Shown in pieces: positions 1 through 8,562 of a stretch of DNA of 64,000 nt. The notes beneath the pieces were generated by a model. That model worked only from the letters and a program-made list of their open reading frames with translations. It was not told the DNA's origin and searched no databases. The DNA is from Opitutaceae bacterium (GTDB lineage Bacteria; Verrucomicrobiota; Verrucomicrobiia; Opitutales; Opitutaceae), in the NCBI GenBank assembly GCA_003164715.1, contig PLTZ01000035.1, forward strand, positions 1 to 64,000, in the 5' to 3' direction. Position 1 is the first letter of the stretch; each line of letters opens with the position of its first letter. The position numbers and the translations under genes were made by a program.

Positions 1-713
1 TAGTCATCGGGGAACGGATCGTGCTCGACTCGTGCTTCGGCAACGCGATGGCGCACTTCGTGCACAACATGCTCTTCTGGACGGGGACCCCCGCACTCTA
101 CAGCTGGCCCAACGTCGCCGCGGTGAGGGCCGAGCTGTACCGCGCGCACGCGATCGAGGGTGCGGACACGTTCTTCGTGGAGGCCGACCTCGCGACGGGC
201 TGCACGCTCAGGTTCGCGCTGTCGCACGCCTGCGCGGGCGCGAGCACGAGCTCGGAGACCGTGATCTGTGACAAGGCCGTGCTGCGCTACGCCGTCGGCG
301 GGCAGATCGAGGTCTCCTGGAAGGACGGCCGCTCGGAGCGGATCTCCAGCGGGCCGTTCGACGGGCTGGAGGAAAACCACCTGGAATACTGCAGGTACCT
401 GCAGGGCGAGGTCGCGCGCCCCGCGACCACCCTCGAGGACTCGCGCCCCTTGGTCGTGCTCAACGACCTCGCGCATGTCTCGAGCGGGAAGATCCTCCCC
501 ATTCCCGACACCCTGGTCGCGCGGACCCGCGACGCGAAGGAGCAGAAGGACTACCTGCACGTGGCGGCCATGTCGAAGGTCGTCGACAACTTCCTCTGCC
601 GGGGCATCTGGCCGAGCTACGCGGGCTGGAGGCGGGACAACGGGGACGTCGTCACGCCCGCCGACCTCCCGAGGTTTCACGGCGTCGTCCGTGCAATGGC
701 CGCCGCCAGGTAG
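1..713 (+). CDS. Gfo/Idh/MocA-family oxidoreductase, C-terminal part (5' end outside window)
   Basis: The reading frame is open from the first bases of the window, so the N-terminal NAD(P)-binding Rossmann domain lies upstream and only about the last 237 residues are present. The visible part resembles the substrate-binding alpha/beta domain of Gfo/Idh/MocA dehydrogenases: LDSCFGNAMAHFVHNMLF near the window start, followed by a sheet-rich stretch and a closing segment ending in the stop at 711-713. Members oxidise or reduce sugars and cyclitols with NAD(P); the substrate cannot be read from this fragment. It is followed by a fumarase on the same strand after about 60 bp. The family call is by pattern recognition and fairly firm; the exact function is unknown. 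Confidence 0.7.
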   Translation, partial: VIGERIVLDSCFGNAMAHFVHNMLFWTGTPALYSWPNVAAVRAELYRAHAIEGADTFFVEADLATGCTLRFALSHACAGASTSSETVICDKAVLRYAVGGQIEVSWKDGRSERISSGPFDGLEENHLEYCRYLQGEVARPATTLEDSRPLVVLNDLAHVSSGKILPIPDTLVARTRDAKEQKDYLHVAAMSKVVDNFLCRGIWPSYAGWRRDNGDVVTPADLPRFHGVVRAMAAAR

Positions 714-773
714 CCGGGGCGCTCGGCCAACGGTCCCCTTTACTTGGGGGCGCAGTTGGGCATAATGTGGTGC

Positions 774-2435
774 ATGGCTACGCCACCGTTCATCTACCAG
801 GATCCACTGCCCCTACAGGACGACGCCACCGAATACCGCCTGCTCTCGAAGGAGGGCGTGACGACGGCGCAATTCGAGGGCCGAGAAATCCTAAAGGTCG
901 ATCCCCAGGTGTTGTCCTACCTGGCCCAAAGCGCGTTCCGAGACAGCGCCTTCTTGCTGCGCACCAAGCACTTGGAGCAGTTGGCCGCCATACTGGAGGA
1001 CCCCGAAGCCTCGCTGAACGACCGGTACGTGGCGCTCACCCTCCTGAAGAACTTTGAGATCTCCGCCGAGGGGATCCTGCCGATGTGCCAGGACACGGGC
1101 ACCGCTGCCATTTTCGCGAAGAAGGGCGAGCAGGTCTGGACGGGGGCCGACGACGCGGAATGGCTCAGCCGCGGCATCTACGAGTGCTTCACGAAGGAGA
1201 ACCTGCGCTACTCCCAGGTCGCCCCGCTCGACATGTGGAACGAGGACAACACCGGCACGAACCTGCCGGCCCAGATCGACATCCACTCGACCAAGGGCGC
1301 GGCCTACGAGCTGCTCTTCGTCGCCAAGGGCGGCGGCTCGGCGAACAAGATGCTGTTCTTCCAGGAGACGAAGGCGCTCCTCAACCCGAAGAGCTTCGCC
1401 AAGTTCGTCGCGGACAAGCTGCCGCTCCTCGGGACGTCCGCCTGCCCTCCCTACCACCTGGCGTTCGTCGTCGGCGGAACGAGCGCCGAGGCGTGCATGA
1501 AGACCCTCAAGCTCGCGTCCTCGCACTACCTGGATTCGCTCCCGACATCGGGCAACGAGCTCGGCCGCCCGTTCCGCGACGCGGCCATGGAGGCACAGGT
1601 GATGGAGATCGCCCGGCAGACGGGGATCGGCGCCCAGTTCGGGGGCAAGTACTTCGCGCTCGACGCGCGCGTCATCCGCCTGCCGCGCCACGGCGCCAGC
1701 TGCCCGGTCGGCATGGGCGTCTCGTGCTCGGCCGATCGCAACATCAAGGCGAAGATCACCCGCGACGGGATCTTCCTTGAGAGGCTCGACTCCAACCCGG
1801 GCCGCTTCATCCCGGAATCCGAGCGCAAGCTTAAGGACACCTCGGGGGTGAAGATAGACCTGGGAAGGCCCATGGAGGAGATCCGGGCCGAGCTTTCGAA
1901 GTATCCGGTGACCACGCGGGTGTCGCTCACGGGGACGATGGTGGTCGCCCGCGACGCCGCGCACGCGAAGCTCAAGGAGCGCGTCGACGCCGGCAAGGGC
2001 CTGCCCGACTACATCAAGAGGCATCCCGTCTACTATGCGGGGCCCGCCAAGACCCCCACGGGCTACGCCTCAGGGTCGTTCGGCCCGACGACCGCCGGCC
2101 GCATGGACAGCTATGTCAACCTGTTCCAATCCCTCGGCGGATCGATGGTCATGCTGGCGAAGGGGAACCGGGGGCCGGCCGTGACGGCCTCGTGCAAGAA
2201 ATTCGGCGGATTCTACCTGGGAAGCGTGGGAGGACCCGCGGCGATCCTTGCGAAGGAGAACATCACGAAGGTGGACGTGCTCGAGTATCCCGAGCTAGGC
2301 ATGGAGGCCGTCTGGAAGATCGACGTGAAGGACTTTCCCGCGTTCATCCTGGTCGACGACAAGGGCAACGACTTCTTCGCGAACGGATGCGGCGCCTGCC
2401 TGCCCCCCTCCACCGCCAAGGCGGTCAAAACCTGA
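774..2435 (+). CDS. fumA: Class I (iron-sulfur) fumarate hydratase
   Basis: Catalyses reversible hydration of fumarate to (S)-malate in the TCA cycle, in the cytoplasm. The 553-residue product is close to the size of E. coli FumA. Class I signatures are visible: [10 protein letters not shown] with the first likely 4Fe-4S cysteine, [19 protein letters not shown] in the middle, [14 protein letters not shown] with further cysteines, and the C-terminal beta domain with the GNRGPAV and GGPAA segments. The ATG at 774 ([12 protein letters not shown]) is preferred over the in-frame TTG at 744, because homologues begin just before such a segment. The 3' end overlaps the convergent anti-sigma-like gene by 11 bp. 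An oxygen-sensitive class I enzyme fits an organism with anaerobic or microaerobic capacity, but that is inference. Confidence 0.93.
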   Translation: MATPPFIYQDPLPLQDDATEYRLLSKEGVTTAQFEGREILKVDPQVLSYLAQSAFRDSAFLLRTKHLEQLAAILEDPEASLNDRYVALTLLKNFEISAEGILPMCQDTGTAAIFAKKGEQVWTGADDAEWLSRGIYECFTKENLRYSQVAPLDMWNEDNTGTNLPAQIDIHSTKGAAYELLFVAKGGGSANKMLFFQETKALLNPKSFAKFVADKLPLLGTSACPPYHLAFVVGGTSAEACMKTLKLASSHYLDSLPTSGNELGRPFRDAAMEAQVMEIARQTGIGAQFGGKYFALDARVIRLPRHGASCPVGMGVSCSADRNIKAKITRDGIFLERLDSNPGRFIPESERKLKDTSGVKIDLGRPMEEIRAELSKYPVTTRVSLTGTMVVARDAAHAKLKERVDAGKGLPDYIKRHPVYYAGPAKTPTGYASGSFGPTTAGRMDSYVNLFQSLGGSMVMLAKGNRGPAVTASCKKFGGFYLGSVGGPAAILAKENITKVDVLEYPELGMEAVWKIDVKDFPAFILVDDKGNDFFANGCGACLPPSTAKAVKT

Positions 2436-3237
2436 AGCCGACCAGCATCCGGTCGCTCGGCCCCTGGTCCATCGACTCGTACATGCGCTCGTTGGACGAA
2501 GCCCGTGTCTTCATCCAGTCGCTGGCGACGGCGCGCGAGCTGCCCGACGCGTAAGCCGGGAGCGCGGGGGCGAGAAGCCTCGCGCGGCGTTCGGCAGCCG
2601 GGTCTAGCCCGGCAAGCGGATCGGCCTTCGGTGCGCGCGCCGGCGTCGACGCGGGCTCAAAATCGCGGTCCGAGCCGAAGATGGCGCGCTGAGCGTAATC
2701 CGGAGCCAGTTCGCGGATATCGGAAAACGTGATGACTATACCGTCGGAGAACGGCGACCGGGACGCGGATTCGGTGGGCACGGTCACGGGCGCCTGGGTG
2801 ATGTGGGATTCGGACGCAGCCAAAACGGGCGCCTGCACCGGGGCGGCCTCATGGACCGCAAATACGGCTGCCTCAGGTACGGCGGCCGGGCGAGCGACCG
2901 GACTGGCTGCTGGCGCGGCGGCCACGGCAACGGTGGCCGGTTGGGCGACGCTCGTGTGGGCCGATGCAACGATTCCGGCCGTGCCGCCCACGTAACGGAC
3001 GCCCACGTAGGCAAGCGCAAGAGCCGCGGCAGCCCCCACAAGGGCCGAATGCCGATGCGCGGCCCAAACGACCCTAGAAATCCCGTCCCACCACGGCCGT
3101 TTGTTGACGATCGCCGACAGCTGCTTTGACCGGATTTCGGACTCGAACGTAGCCCAAAACTCAGCCGGAGGCCGCTCAGCCCTCTTGAGCCGCAGCAGGT
3201 CCTCAACTGATATTTTTTGATCCGTATCCCTTTTCAT
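2425..3237 (-). CDS. Anti-sigma-factor-like single-pass membrane protein
   Basis: A 270-residue protein translated immediately after the ECF sigma factor: its ATG (3237) shares one base with the sigma stop codon, so the two are very probably translationally coupled. The N-terminus (about 60 residues, rich in charged residues, containing [13 protein letters not shown]) would be cytoplasmic. One hydrophobic segment follows ([18 protein letters not shown]), then a long Ala/Pro/Val-rich and finally polar C-terminal region that would be periplasmic. That topology and gene position are typical of anti-sigma factors. I see no ZAS zinc-binding HxxxCxxC motif, so it is not a classical zinc anti-sigma factor. 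The role is inferred from context; a structural or unrelated envelope function remains possible. Confidence 0.55.
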   Translation of the reverse strand: MKRDTDQKISVEDLLRLKRAERPPAEFWATFESEIRSKQLSAIVNKRPWWDGISRVVWAAHRHSALVGAAAALALAYVGVRYVGGTAGIVASAHTSVAQPATVAVAAAPAASPVARPAAVPEAAVFAVHEAAPVQAPVLAASESHITQAPVTVPTESASRSPFSDGIVITFSDIRELAPDYAQRAIFGSDRDFEPASTPARAPKADPLAGLDPAAERRARLLAPALPAYASGSSRAVASDWMKTRASSNERMYESMDQGPSDRMLVGFRF

Positions 3238-3869
3238 TAGGTCAAATAGGGTTGGAGCTCTGCCTGAAGCAACTGTTTTGCATAATGCAGCCGAGACCTC
3301 ACGGTTCCCACCGAGCATTCCATGATTTCCGCAATCTCCTGATGGCTGAGCCCTTCAATTTCAAATAAAGTCACCACAGTCCTATGATTGATAGACAGTT
3401 TCTGCATCGCATCGTTCAATTTTTCCTGCAGTTCACGGACGAAGGTTTCCCTCCCCACGCCGGTCTTGTCGGTCAGCGCGTCGATCACCTCGCGGGAGAC
3501 CGGGTCCTCCTCCCGGATAGTCTCCAGGCTGAAGAAGGACCTTAGCCGGTTCTTCCTAAGGTGGCTCAGAGTGGAGTTCACGGCGATGCGGTACAGCCAG
3601 GTAAAGAACGAGGACTGGCCCTGGAACCGGTGAATGGACTGGAACGCCTTGATAAAGGCGTCCTGCGTCAGGTCCGACGCGTCCTCCCGGTTGGACGTCA
3701 TGTTGTAGACGATCCCGAGAACCCTCTCCCGGTACTTCACGATCAGCCGGTCAAAGGCCGCAACGTCACCGGCCTGGACCTGCCGGACAGTGTCCAAGTC
3801 AGCATCCGCCTCGAGCTTTCGCTCGGGCGAGGCCACGAGGGTCTTCTCGATGGTCTTGCTGGCGTTCAT
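3237..3869 (-). CDS. RNA polymerase ECF-subfamily sigma factor (RpoE-like)
   Basis: A 210-residue group 4 sigma factor. Region 2 is seen as FDRLIVKYRERVLGIVYNMT followed by EDASDLTQDAFIKAF and FFTWLYRIAVNSTL (about residues 40-105). A linker then leads to region 4, whose helix-turn-helix reads IEGLSHQEIAEIMECSVG and then TVRSRLHYAKQLL (about residues 165-200). It would direct RNA polymerase to a specific stress or envelope promoter set. The gene lies about 100 bp downstream of a polyprenyl synthase on the same strand and is coupled to the membrane protein after it, the usual sigma/anti-sigma pairing. I looked for a GGAACTT/TCTGA-like self-promoter upstream of 3869 and found only a weak GGGACTT. 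Confidence 0.93.
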   Translation of the reverse strand: MNASKTIEKTLVASPERKLEADADLDTVRQVQAGDVAAFDRLIVKYRERVLGIVYNMTSNREDASDLTQDAFIKAFQSIHRFQGQSSFFTWLYRIAVNSTLSHLRKNRLRSFFSLETIREEDPVSREVIDALTDKTGVGRETFVRELQEKLNDAMQKLSINHRTVVTLFEIEGLSHQEIAEIMECSVGTVRSRLHYAKQLLQAELQPYLT

Positions 3870-3971
3870 TAGGTAGGCAGAAGGAAGTCCCGCACTCGGT
3901 CTAACGCAAATCGAAACGGATCCGGCCCACCCTGCCGGCGCCCGGGAGCGGGTCGAGCGTGCAGGCGGCGC

Positions 3972-5006
3972 TCATCCAACCGGCCTCAGGGAGGCGACTT
4001 GCGCCAGCAGGACGTCGCAGAGCGCGAGCAGGTGCTGGGTGGGCGGCAGCCCGGGCCATTCCGCAAGGGCCGCGCGCGCCGCCGACACCTCGTGGCGGAC
4101 GGCGCACTCGACCTGGTCAAACACGCCGAGTTCAAGCATCTGCTTCAGGCGCAGCGCGGGCTGCGCCGGCCGCTGCCCGCCGATCTCCTCCGCGAGGGCC
4201 GCCCGCTCGAAAGGCGGGAGCCTATCCATGAGCGCAAAGAGCGGCAGCGTCAGCTTGCCGCTCGCCAGGTCCGTCCCGAGCGTCTTGCCGATCTTGTCCT
4301 CGCGGCCGAAGAAGTCGGCAAGGTCGTCATAGATCTGGTAGGCGATTCCGAGGTGCCGGCCGAACCGGTCCGACGCCTCGACATATCCGGCCGCGGAGCC
4401 CGTGAGCCTCGCCCCGAGGAAGCACGACACGCGGAAGAGCTCGGCCGTCTTCAGGTCGATGATGCGGTGGTAGTCCGCCGGCGTCAGGTCGGTCGACCGC
4501 CTCCTTAGCGTCTGCACGGTCTCGCCCGCGCAGACCCGGCGGGTCGACTCGGACACCGCGGCGCAGACCTCGGTCGTCGGGAAATGGCTGGCAAGATGGA
4601 GCGCGTGTGCGAAGAGCGCGTCGCCGAGCAGGACGGCCGCGTTCGGGCCGAATTCGCGCGTCGCGGTCCTGCGGTTGCGCCTGACGTCGGCCGAATCCAT
4701 GATGTCGTCGTGCACAAGCGTCGCCAGGTGCACGAGCTCGACGACGGCCGCGGCGCGCACCAGGTCGGCCGAGACGGACCGCGGATCCTTCCACCCGCTC
4801 AGGAACACCAACGCGGGCCTGATGCGCTTTCCCGAGGTGTCGATGCAGTAGTTGACCATGGCGCGTATCTCCGGCTCGAACGACTCGAGCTGCGCCTGCA
4901 GGAACTCGTCGAGCGCCGCCATCTGCGGAGCCAGCATCGCAAAAACGCCGGCAAACGCGTGCGGTTTGCCGGCGGAAGGGATTTCGGTGCTTGGGGCCCT
5001 GGGCAT
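3972..5006 (-). CDS. Polyprenyl (trans-type) diphosphate synthase
   Basis: Adds isopentenyl diphosphate units to allylic diphosphates to make the long isoprenoid tails of quinones. The first Asp-rich motif appears as LVHDDIMDSADVRRNRRT and the second as YQIYDDLADFFG, with the N-terminal SGKRIRPALVF substrate-binding segment and a GKTLGTDLASGKLTLP segment after the second motif. With the ATG at 5006 the protein has 344 residues, as expected for octaprenyl/heptaprenyl synthases. Starts at 5045 or 4937 are also in frame; 5006 was chosen because related proteins carry a short extension before the first helix. It lies between the giant Ig-repeat gene (stop at 5090) and the sigma factor on the same strand. 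Chain length cannot be deduced. Confidence 0.88.
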   Translation of the reverse strand: MPRAPSTEIPSAGKPHAFAGVFAMLAPQMAALDEFLQAQLESFEPEIRAMVNYCIDTSGKRIRPALVFLSGWKDPRSVSADLVRAAAVVELVHLATLVHDDIMDSADVRRNRRTATREFGPNAAVLLGDALFAHALHLASHFPTTEVCAAVSESTRRVCAGETVQTLRRRSTDLTPADYHRIIDLKTAELFRVSCFLGARLTGSAAGYVEASDRFGRHLGIAYQIYDDLADFFGREDKIGKTLGTDLASGKLTLPLFALMDRLPPFERAALAEEIGGQRPAQPALRLKQMLELGVFDQVECAVRHEVSAARAALAEWPGLPPTQHLLALCDVLLAQVASLRPVG

Positions 5007-5089
5007 AGACCCGTGGACCCTAGCCCGAAATCGGGAAATCTCCACCCAATTGTCGCGCCAGGCGAAGACTCCCGGGTGCTTAGGTTAGA

Positions 5090-5905
5090 TCACGGAATCT
5101 CGTAGACCTCGACGAGCGCGGTGCCCGTGGCCGATCCCACGCCTGAGACAATCGCGGTGTAGGTCCCGGGCGCCAACACGGCAAGGATCGCGGAGTCGGC
5201 GCTATTGGCGGCGTACGTGAACGCTCCGGTGGACTTTTCGGCGGCCGCGACCAGCGCCGGGTCGTTGCCCGACTGCCATGAGAAATTCTCGCGGACGATC
5301 TGTTGTGTGGCGGAGTTGACGAGCTGCAGATGGGGCGAGGCCAACGGGTTGGCGACGCTGAACGCGGCCAATCCAGGTCCCGCCCCCCGAATCAGGAGCT
5401 TCTTTGGCGCCGTGCCGTTGATGCTGAACCCGGCTATCAAAACATTGGAGCCGGTGCCCACGCTTCCCCGTGTGGAAATATTGATGAGCTTCCTTGAGGT
5501 GAACGGCGCGTACGTGTCGAGGTCGTAAATCTCGGCGAGCGCGACGCCGCTTGCCCCGCCGACCCCGGTGATCTGCGCGGTGTAGGCGCCGGGAACAAAG
5601 GACCCGACAAGCGCGGAGTCGGCGCTTCCACTCGGCAGGGCAAACGCACCGACCTGGGCGTCCGCGCTGGAAACCGATGCCTCGTTTGTCGAATTGGAAT
5701 CCCAGCCGGTGTTCTGCGCGACGACGGTCGAGCCCGCGAAGACCTGCAGCTGTGTGGCTGAAATCGCGCCGGAAAGGCCGAATGTAGTGAGCGTCGGGCC
5801 GATCGCGCGGATCAGGAGCTGCTTGGGCGACGTGCCCCCGACAACAAATCCGGCTATGAGCGCGCCGCCGGAGCCAATCTGCGCGCGGGTGGAAATGTTC
5901 TTCAT
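5090..5905 (-). repeat. Two tandem copies of the shared C-terminal domain (Ig-repeat protein)
   Basis: Copy 1 is encoded at about 5496-5905 and copy 2 at about 5090-5495. Each begins with an (I)NISTR segment, continues LIAGF..(N/G)GT.PK.LLIR..GP.L, then contains a GAF element, DSA(L/I), PG.YTA and ends ALAEIYD (copy 1) or ALVEVYE (copy 2, at the stop codon). The same two-copy arrangement closes the NHL-repeat protein at 50326-51162. Confidence 0.85.
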
Positions 5906-8524
5906 CACGCCGTCACTGAACAATCCGCCCGACGCCTTGGCCGCGAGGATCGAGCCGCCGGCCGATCCTGACAGCGCTCCCGTGATGAAACCCGTCGACG
6001 GATCTATTTTGCCGGTGAGCGTATTGTTGCCCACCGTCGTGATCGTGAATGCGCCGGAGGAGTCGAGGCTGCCCTGACCAACGTCGGCAGATGCGCCCGA
6101 TGAGATGTACATCATCAGGCTGCCGTCGGCGCCGACGATTGCGGCGACCTGGCTCTCGGGCTGCCCGGACAGGCTGCCCGTGAAATAGCCCGACGAGACC
6201 GCCGTTGTGCCAGCCAGCGGCGCCGGACCGATGAACGTGGCCTGGCTCGCCGTCAGCGAGCCGCCGACCCCTGTCGAGGAGACGCTGCCCGTCAGGTTGC
6301 TGGTCGCGAAGGTGCCCCCTGAGCCAATCGGGATATCCGAGTAGAATGCCGTTGACCCGTTCGTGTTCGAGTGTCCGATGTAGACGCCAAAGGCGCCGTC
6401 CACCTGGGCAAAGGCGAAGCGCCCACCGTCCGTAAGACTTTGATATTGACCGAAATATACCGTTGTTCCCTGTCCGCCGACCGCCGGAAGCGCCTCAATG
6501 ACAACAGCGGGCGATGTCGTTGTCTCCCCCGCGTTGTCCTTGGCGACCGCGGTAATCGAGTAGATTCCCGCCGAGAGCGGCGTGAACGAGGTCGTGTAGG
6601 GCGGCGCGGTCACGGTCGCTATCAAGATGCCGTTCTCGAAGAACTGCACGCTCGAGATCGTGCCTGATGTGGCGGTTGCGTTCGCGCTTATCGTGACGCT
6701 CGAGGACACCGTGGTCGTGCCCCCAACCACGGGCGCCGTGAGGTTGACAATGGGCGGCGGCTCCGTGCTCACCGTCACGTTGGCGGTGTTGCTCGTTGTC
6801 ACGTTGCCGACATTGTCGGTCACCTGCGCATCTATGGCGTACACTCCAAGGTTCGTGGGCGTCCACGTGATGCTGTAGGGATACGCCGTAACCTTTCCGA
6901 GGGACGTGCCGCCGACGAAGAACTCGACCTGCTTCACGTTTCCAGGCGTATTCATCGCCTGTGCGCTCGCCATGATCGTGACCGGCGTGTTGACCACCAC
7001 GCTCGAGCCGTCCATCGGGGACGCCAACGAAATCGTGGGGGCCTTGCCGATGATGGTCGTCGTCGAGGAGCCGCCCAGGTTCACGCTCACCGTTACGGCT
7101 ACGGAAGTTGAGGTGAAACCGAGGTTGTCGGTCGCCTGCGCGGTCAAGAGGCTCGGAATGGGCTTCCCGGTGACCGGGTCGAGGTTCTGTTTCGGCACAA
7201 AGGAGACGGTATACTCATTCGGGGCGTTTCCGTCGGTGGCTGTGGCCTCGCCGACGAAATTGGTGTCCTGGAAGAACTGCACATTGGCTATGCCCACATT
7301 TGCGCCCGTTGAGTCTGTGTTGGTCGTGGTCGCGGTGGCTTCTATGGTCGCCTGGCCGTTCGACGGACCGCCGCCGGAAATCGTGCCGCCATCCGCGGGA
7401 TTGGTAATGGCCACCGAAGGCAGGGAGCCCACGATGACAGTCGTCGGCTGCGGCGTGAGCGTCGCCGTGGTGCTGGTCGTCGACGCGATCACGTTGTTCT
7501 TGTCGTCGTAGGCAAGCGCCGTGAGGTAGTACGTTCCCGTGACCGCAGGCTGCCACTTGAACGAGTACGGATAGTTCGCGTTCGTCCCGAAGAGCACGCC
7601 GTTGATGTAGAGCTCAACCTGGTCGATGTTGCCCTGGGGGCTTGCCGCGTTCACGATGACCGAGATGAACGCAGCCGAGTCCGCCGCATAGTCGGGGATC
7701 GGGATCGTGTCCGGCTGTGGCGGCCCGCCCGTAGTGAGGGGAGGCTTCATCGTCGGCGTACTGATGACGCAGGTGGGCAACCGGCCCACGTCCTCCGTCA
7801 TGGTGATGTTCTGAGTCCCGGAGGTCAGCGTCCCATCCGTCGTCCCATCCGCCTTGTAGGCGATCGCATTAATCTGGTTGACGTGCGTGCCATCGATCGG
7901 ATTGACCGACGGCGGCGTGTAGATGATGGAATACGGGTAGGTCCGGCTTGATCCCAGCAGCCCCGATTCGTCAAAAAAGTCGACCCTCGAGACGGCACCT
8001 ATCGACGTTGATGCCGCCGCCTGGATGACGACCGAGGAGCCGTACGGCAGGACCTCGTTCGGCGGAGGGCTCACGATCTCGATGCCGGTGCAGTAGAACT
8101 CGATTGCGATGGAGGTCGCGGTGTGGGCGCCGTCCGACGCCGTCACCGAGAAGAAATACACGCCCGGCTGCGGCGGCCTCCAGCTGAGTCCGTAATTGAA
8201 CGCAAACACCGGCGTGGGCGTGGCCTGTCCGATGGAAATACCGTTTATGAAGAAGGTGTACGTAAAGCCGGACGCCGGAGCCGTGCCGGTCGCAAGCGCC
8301 CAGAGCGTCAGCTGTGACCCAAACAGCGCGTTGCCGCCGTTCAGAAGGTTACCGCTGCTCGTGGGCCCGGTGCCCGCCTCATTCTGGTTCGATCCGTACG
8401 CCGGAACCCCGTTCACGTCGATCTGGGTCAGGGATACCGTAAGCACCGGCAGCTGCTGCGCGAACGCCGCAGGGGCAAATAGGCCGATCGCTAAGGCCGA
8501 CAAAAACCGAATTTTATTCTTCAT
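5090..8524 (-). CDS. Giant secreted Ig-repeat protein with tandem C-terminal domain, last gene of the pil-like operon
   Basis: A 1144-residue exported protein. A clear signal peptide (MKNKIRFLSALAIGLF ending AAFAQ) argues for the ATG at 8524. An in-frame ATG at 8566 overlaps the secretin stop as ATGA and could instead be used, adding 14 basic residues. The N-terminal two thirds carry five or six Ig-like repeats, marked by VDFFDESGLLG, VELYINGVLFG, VQFFQDTNFVG, VEFFVGGTSLG and VQFFENGILIA, each followed by a YPYS/PPYT..W.P strand pattern. A beta-rich spacer beginning YFGQYQSLTDGG follows, then two tandem copies of a domain of about 130 residues that also ends the protein at 48022-51162. It ends VEVYEIP. 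Location directly behind the secretin suggests it is exported by, or attached to, that machinery; this is inference. The function could be adhesion or pilus-associated. Confidence 0.8.
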   Translation of the reverse strand: MKNKIRFLSALAIGLFAPAAFAQQLPVLTVSLTQIDVNGVPAYGSNQNEAGTGPTSSGNLLNGGNALFGSQLTLWALATGTAPASGFTYTFFINGISIGQATPTPVFAFNYGLSWRPPQPGVYFFSVTASDGAHTATSIAIEFYCTGIEIVSPPPNEVLPYGSSVVIQAAASTSIGAVSRVDFFDESGLLGSSRTYPYSIIYTPPSVNPIDGTHVNQINAIAYKADGTTDGTLTSGTQNITMTEDVGRLPTCVISTPTMKPPLTTGGPPQPDTIPIPDYAADSAAFISVIVNAASPQGNIDQVELYINGVLFGTNANYPYSFKWQPAVTGTYYLTALAYDDKNNVIASTTSTTATLTPQPTTVIVGSLPSVAITNPADGGTISGGGPSNGQATIEATATTTNTDSTGANVGIANVQFFQDTNFVGEATATDGNAPNEYTVSFVPKQNLDPVTGKPIPSLLTAQATDNLGFTSTSVAVTVSVNLGGSSTTTIIGKAPTISLASPMDGSSVVVNTPVTIMASAQAMNTPGNVKQVEFFVGGTSLGKVTAYPYSITWTPTNLGVYAIDAQVTDNVGNVTTSNTANVTVSTEPPPIVNLTAPVVGGTTTVSSSVTISANATATSGTISSVQFFENGILIATVTAPPYTTSFTPLSAGIYSITAVAKDNAGETTTSPAVVIEALPAVGGQGTTVYFGQYQSLTDGGRFAFAQVDGAFGVYIGHSNTNGSTAFYSDIPIGSGGTFATSNLTGSVSSTGVGGSLTASQATFIGPAPLAGTTAVSSGYFTGSLSGQPESQVAAIVGADGSLMMYISSGASADVGQGSLDSSGAFTITTVGNNTLTGKIDPSTGFITGALSGSAGGSILAAKASGGLFSDGVMKNISTRAQIGSGGALIAGFVVGGTSPKQLLIRAIGPTLTTFGLSGAISATQLQVFAGSTVVAQNTGWDSNSTNEASVSSADAQVGAFALPSGSADSALVGSFVPGAYTAQITGVGGASGVALAEIYDLDTYAPFTSRKLINISTRGSVGTGSNVLIAGFSINGTAPKKLLIRGAGPGLAAFSVANPLASPHLQLVNSATQQIVRENFSWQSGNDPALVAAAEKSTGAFTYAANSADSAILAVLAPGTYTAIVSGVGSATGTALVEVYEIP

Positions 8525-8562
8525 GGTATGACGTCTTGGGAGACGGTTCGGAGGCGGGCGCC

